DNA from: Chloroflexota bacterium
GTDB lineage: Bacteria > Chloroflexota > Anaerolineae > B4-G1 > SLSP01
Reading direction: 5' to 3'
NCBI GenBank assembly: GCA_022707725.1
Contig: JAKJAB010000140.1
Coordinates: forward strand, 277-8,474
Length of the DNA: 8,198 bases
Both the position numbers and the translations under genes were made by a program. The notes beneath the pieces were generated by a model that saw only the letters and a program-made list of their open reading frames with translations, had not been told where the DNA came from and did not search any database. Positions 7,701 to 8,198 of the stretch are shown one piece after another. Positions within the stretch are counted from its first letter, which is position 1, and each line of letters starts with the position of its first letter.

Positions 7701-7988
7701 ACGCCGACGTTGATCACGCCTACAGGCGGCATCTTCCTCCGGACACCCTCACTCGTCTTCCAGTGGACTGCGCCTGAGGATAGCGGTTCAGCGCTGGGTT
7801 ATCAGTTGGATGTGGGCGTGCGCGTTTACACTACGCCCGCGACGACGTACACCGTGACGCTACCCACAGGCATCTACACCTGGCGTGTGCGTGCGCTGGA
7901 TGCGGCCGGCAATGTTGGCCCCTGGAGTGATTCCGGCGTCTTCGAGGTTGAGGTCGAACAGGTGTTTCTACCGCTGGCGATGCGGTAG
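4719..7988 (+). CDS. Secreted N-acetylmuramoyl-L-alanine amidase with nested golvesin-like domain, Fn3, amidotransferase-like and Ig-like domains
   Basis: A 1089-residue exported protein. A signal peptide covers 1-28 (Lys7/Lys10, hydrophobic SLLVLLSGLLAA, likely cleavage after ATA). Residues 29-148 are an unassigned N-terminal region. The Amidase_3 zinc-peptidase fold is split: the first half (149-217) carries AGHG (His157) and Glu180 (LIEDHNNAEA); the second (351-536) carries SWHTNG (His420) and the catalytic Glu501 (VLLEIAFHDNP), so all expected active-site residues are present. Between the halves, 218-350 matches the golvesin C-terminal-like/xanthan-lyase-associated beta domain (YALYAWVYPGTNRAPDAHYT, ADALRLGG). 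Then come Fn3 at 548-641, an amidotransferase/ThuA-like Rossmann region at 643-883 (LLLVVNGFDR, ALLISGAHLAWD, RLLVLGFPLEAL), an Ig-like domain at 885-990 (YWNGTSW), an Fn3-like domain at 991-1078, and the tail VFLPLAMR. Expected role: cleavage of the MurNAc-L-alanine amide bond of peptidoglycan, or of a related amide, outside the cell. There is no LPXTG motif or C-terminal membrane anchor. Such proteins are often mis-annotated as xanthan lyase. The peptidoglycan substrate is inferred. Confidence 0.88.
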   Translation: MTVELGKWLKSASLLVLLSGLLAAPATAFDPPPDVTGQTRRLLAEANLPWSVYDVIFTQQTLAVCLAIPPETLLADGGLGAEAVQSMVQRALAPLDWRVLRVQAWDPATGACRALSNFLPRSTDASVAGIESVVPAVTATSFPRGLAGKTVYVSAGHGWQWSYVSEMWRPQRGVTEGLIEDHNNAEAVGQYLIPYLENAGATVIPVRERDWNTERAIVDNDQGAPGYIETGIWATGVLTGYAGGTYRFAATVAGMPTATASWHIAVPRAGAYALYAWVYPGTNRAPDAHYTVSHAGETTSVWLDQRIRRPTWRYLGTFPFYAGLATVTLDNASAGGSGAVVIADALRLGGGAFDSLDGIVTDATFPPQRPWWETATFYYSQWMGLNYDDWEGFNDVTARPMFARWNHAGSAEDALYISWHTNGYTGTTRGTESYVHNGDTYSRTLGSLQLQTAVHQELLHDIRAGWDAAWVDRGQRQADLGELRMLWDGDPATQMPGVLLEIAFHDNPVDAQSLKDPRFNQLAARAVYQGIVRYFEQRDSVDLLTLPESPTHLRVQNLGGGAVRVTWQPSPTDGVGLRGEAATGYHLYTSPDGFAWSAPVVAAGTSYTLTGLSAGQTIYVRVAAVNDGGESFPTEVLGARVGDQPLLLVVNGFDRLHADEIVVQYDPVEGPNARMWVDQMNSRNYVAHHGQAVPAAYAWNSVSNEAVQDGLVSLQDTLLVDWLLGEEAALEDGTLDAAERAALAMFLNSGRALLISGAHLAWDLDGMGRAPAFLYDTLRAGCVVSDAGTSTVQPVADSAFAGLGPLTFDAPDAYVVDAADVLAPLNGATAALTYVGGVGGAAAIQYAEGCQRLLVLGFPLEALPQPSRSAVMARAVDYLAACLVSDTAIETPRASGAYNVTPAFAGSASGWGLAGASVQMQRASDGAYWNGTSWSAATWLSATGTSAWSYALPTLTEEGDYTVTARAASTRDGSVWFDPSPATVTFTFDVTPPLTPTLITPTGGIFLRTPSLVFQWTAPEDSGSALGYQLDVGVRVYTTPATTYTVTLPTGIYTWRVRALDAAGNVGPWSDSGVFEVEVEQVFLPLAMR

Positions 7989-8010
7989 TCAACGAGCTGA
8001 CTCAACTATG

Positions 8011-8038
8011 CGAGGACAGCACAAGTTGGCTGCCCTCG
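8011..8038. terminator. Terminator-like hairpin between convergent genes
   Basis: The arms cgaggacagc (8011-8020) and gctgccctcg (8029-8038) pair at 9 of 10 positions around an 8-base loop, 22 bases after the amidase stop. The tail is only weakly T-rich (TGTGATTTGT), so it is not a strong classical intrinsic terminator. The single A-C mismatch becomes a T-G wobble in the opposite transcript, and the hairpin lies 37 bases beyond the stop of the converging gene, so it may serve both genes. Confidence 0.5.
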
Positions 8039-8075
8039 TGTGATTTGTGCCGTTAGGACGATGCGCGCCTTCCGA

Positions 8076-8198
8076 TTAGTAGTTCTTTGTTACCAGGGGC
8101 AAATAGACGTACTTAAAATGCCGATAGTAGTAGACGCGTAGATAATCGATGCGGCTACCGTTAGGGATGTTGAGATGGAGGTTGAACACATTGTAGGA
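8076..8198 (-). CDS. C-terminal 40 residues of an exported-type protein ending VYLPLVTKNY (5' end outside window)
   Basis: On the - strand the frame is open from the window edge (8198) for 40 codons to a TAA at 8078-8076. It encodes a segment beginning SYNVFNLHLNIPNGSRIDYL, then a tyrosine-rich beta-strand-like RVYYYRH, then the terminus KYVYLPLVTKNY. The tail closely matches the VFLPLAMR end of the neighbouring amidase, and I associate this (F/Y)LPL(V/A) ending with secreted Chloroflexota proteins. That match, plus strand-like upstream sequence, is the support for a real gene despite the short visible length. It converges on the amidase gene across an 87-bp gap holding a hairpin. Nothing visible identifies the catalytic or binding function of the full protein. 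Confidence 0.7.
   Translation of the reverse strand, partial: SYNVFNLHLNIPNGSRIDYLRVYYYRHFKYVYLPLVTKNY

Noticed and set aside
7962..7988. Possible sortase LPXTG-type anchor at the amidase C terminus
   Set aside because: The tail is FLPLAMR with no Thr-Gly, and no following hydrophobic segment and basic tail.
4719..7988. Annotation as xanthan lyase
   Set aside because: Only the inserted golvesin-like domain recalls proteins given that name; the catalytic residues seen are those of an Amidase_3 zinc enzyme, and no polysaccharide lyase domain is visible.
1..8198. tRNA, rRNA, CRISPR array, insertion sequence or transposase
   Set aside because: No cloverleaf, rRNA-like segment, spaced direct-repeat array or transposase motif was found on reading either strand; the only repeats are the two palindromic elements and a 7-bp tandem.

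Overview
The window most likely comes from a Chloroflexota bacterium (Anaerolineae/Chloroflexia-like), although no marker gene proves this. The case rests on four things: moderately high-GC coding sequence, a soluble multi-GAF/PAS histidine kinase, a large secreted mosaic protein of amidase, golvesin-like, Fn3 and Ig-like parts, and two separate secreted-type proteins ending in an (F/Y)LPL(A/V) tail. I associate that tail with exported Chloroflexota proteins. Short repeats of the CACAGAG type and a C-run/G-run palindrome fit the same kind of genome.

Layout, left to right. Positions 1-360 (+) hold the 3' end of a family GH4 alpha-galactosidase/alpha-glucosidase. Positions 361-487 are a convergent gap filled by an imperfect inverted repeat of CACAGAG units. 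Positions 488-3109 (-) encode a soluble GAF-PAS-GAF-GAF histidine kinase. Positions 3120-4538 (-) encode an amidohydrolase of the 8-oxoguanine deaminase/hydroxyatrazine hydrolase type. It is transcribed first and lies 10 bp upstream of the kinase, so the two form one operon. A 51-bp palindromic C/G-run block sits in frame inside the deaminase gene. Positions 4539-4718 are a divergent promoter region with a plausible promoter facing each way. Positions 4719-7988 (+) encode a 1089-residue secreted protein: an N-acetylmuramoyl-L-alanine amidase (Amidase_3) interrupted by a golvesin C-terminal-like beta domain, followed by Fn3, an amidotransferase-like fold, an Ig-like domain, an Fn3-like domain and the C-terminal tail. 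Positions 7989-8075 are a convergent gap with a terminator-like hairpin. Positions 8076-8198 (-) are the last 40 codons of another gene, ending VYLPLVTKNY.

The genes do not form one obvious pathway. GH4 belongs to intracellular sugar use. The deaminase-kinase pair suggests purine or pterin salvage next to a cytoplasmic sensor, with no response regulator in view. The right half is devoted to exported envelope-active proteins. The most interesting observations are the shared C-terminal tail on two unrelated convergent genes (a candidate sorting or anchoring signal), the beta domain nested inside a cell-wall amidase, and the palindrome that became coding sequence in the deaminase.
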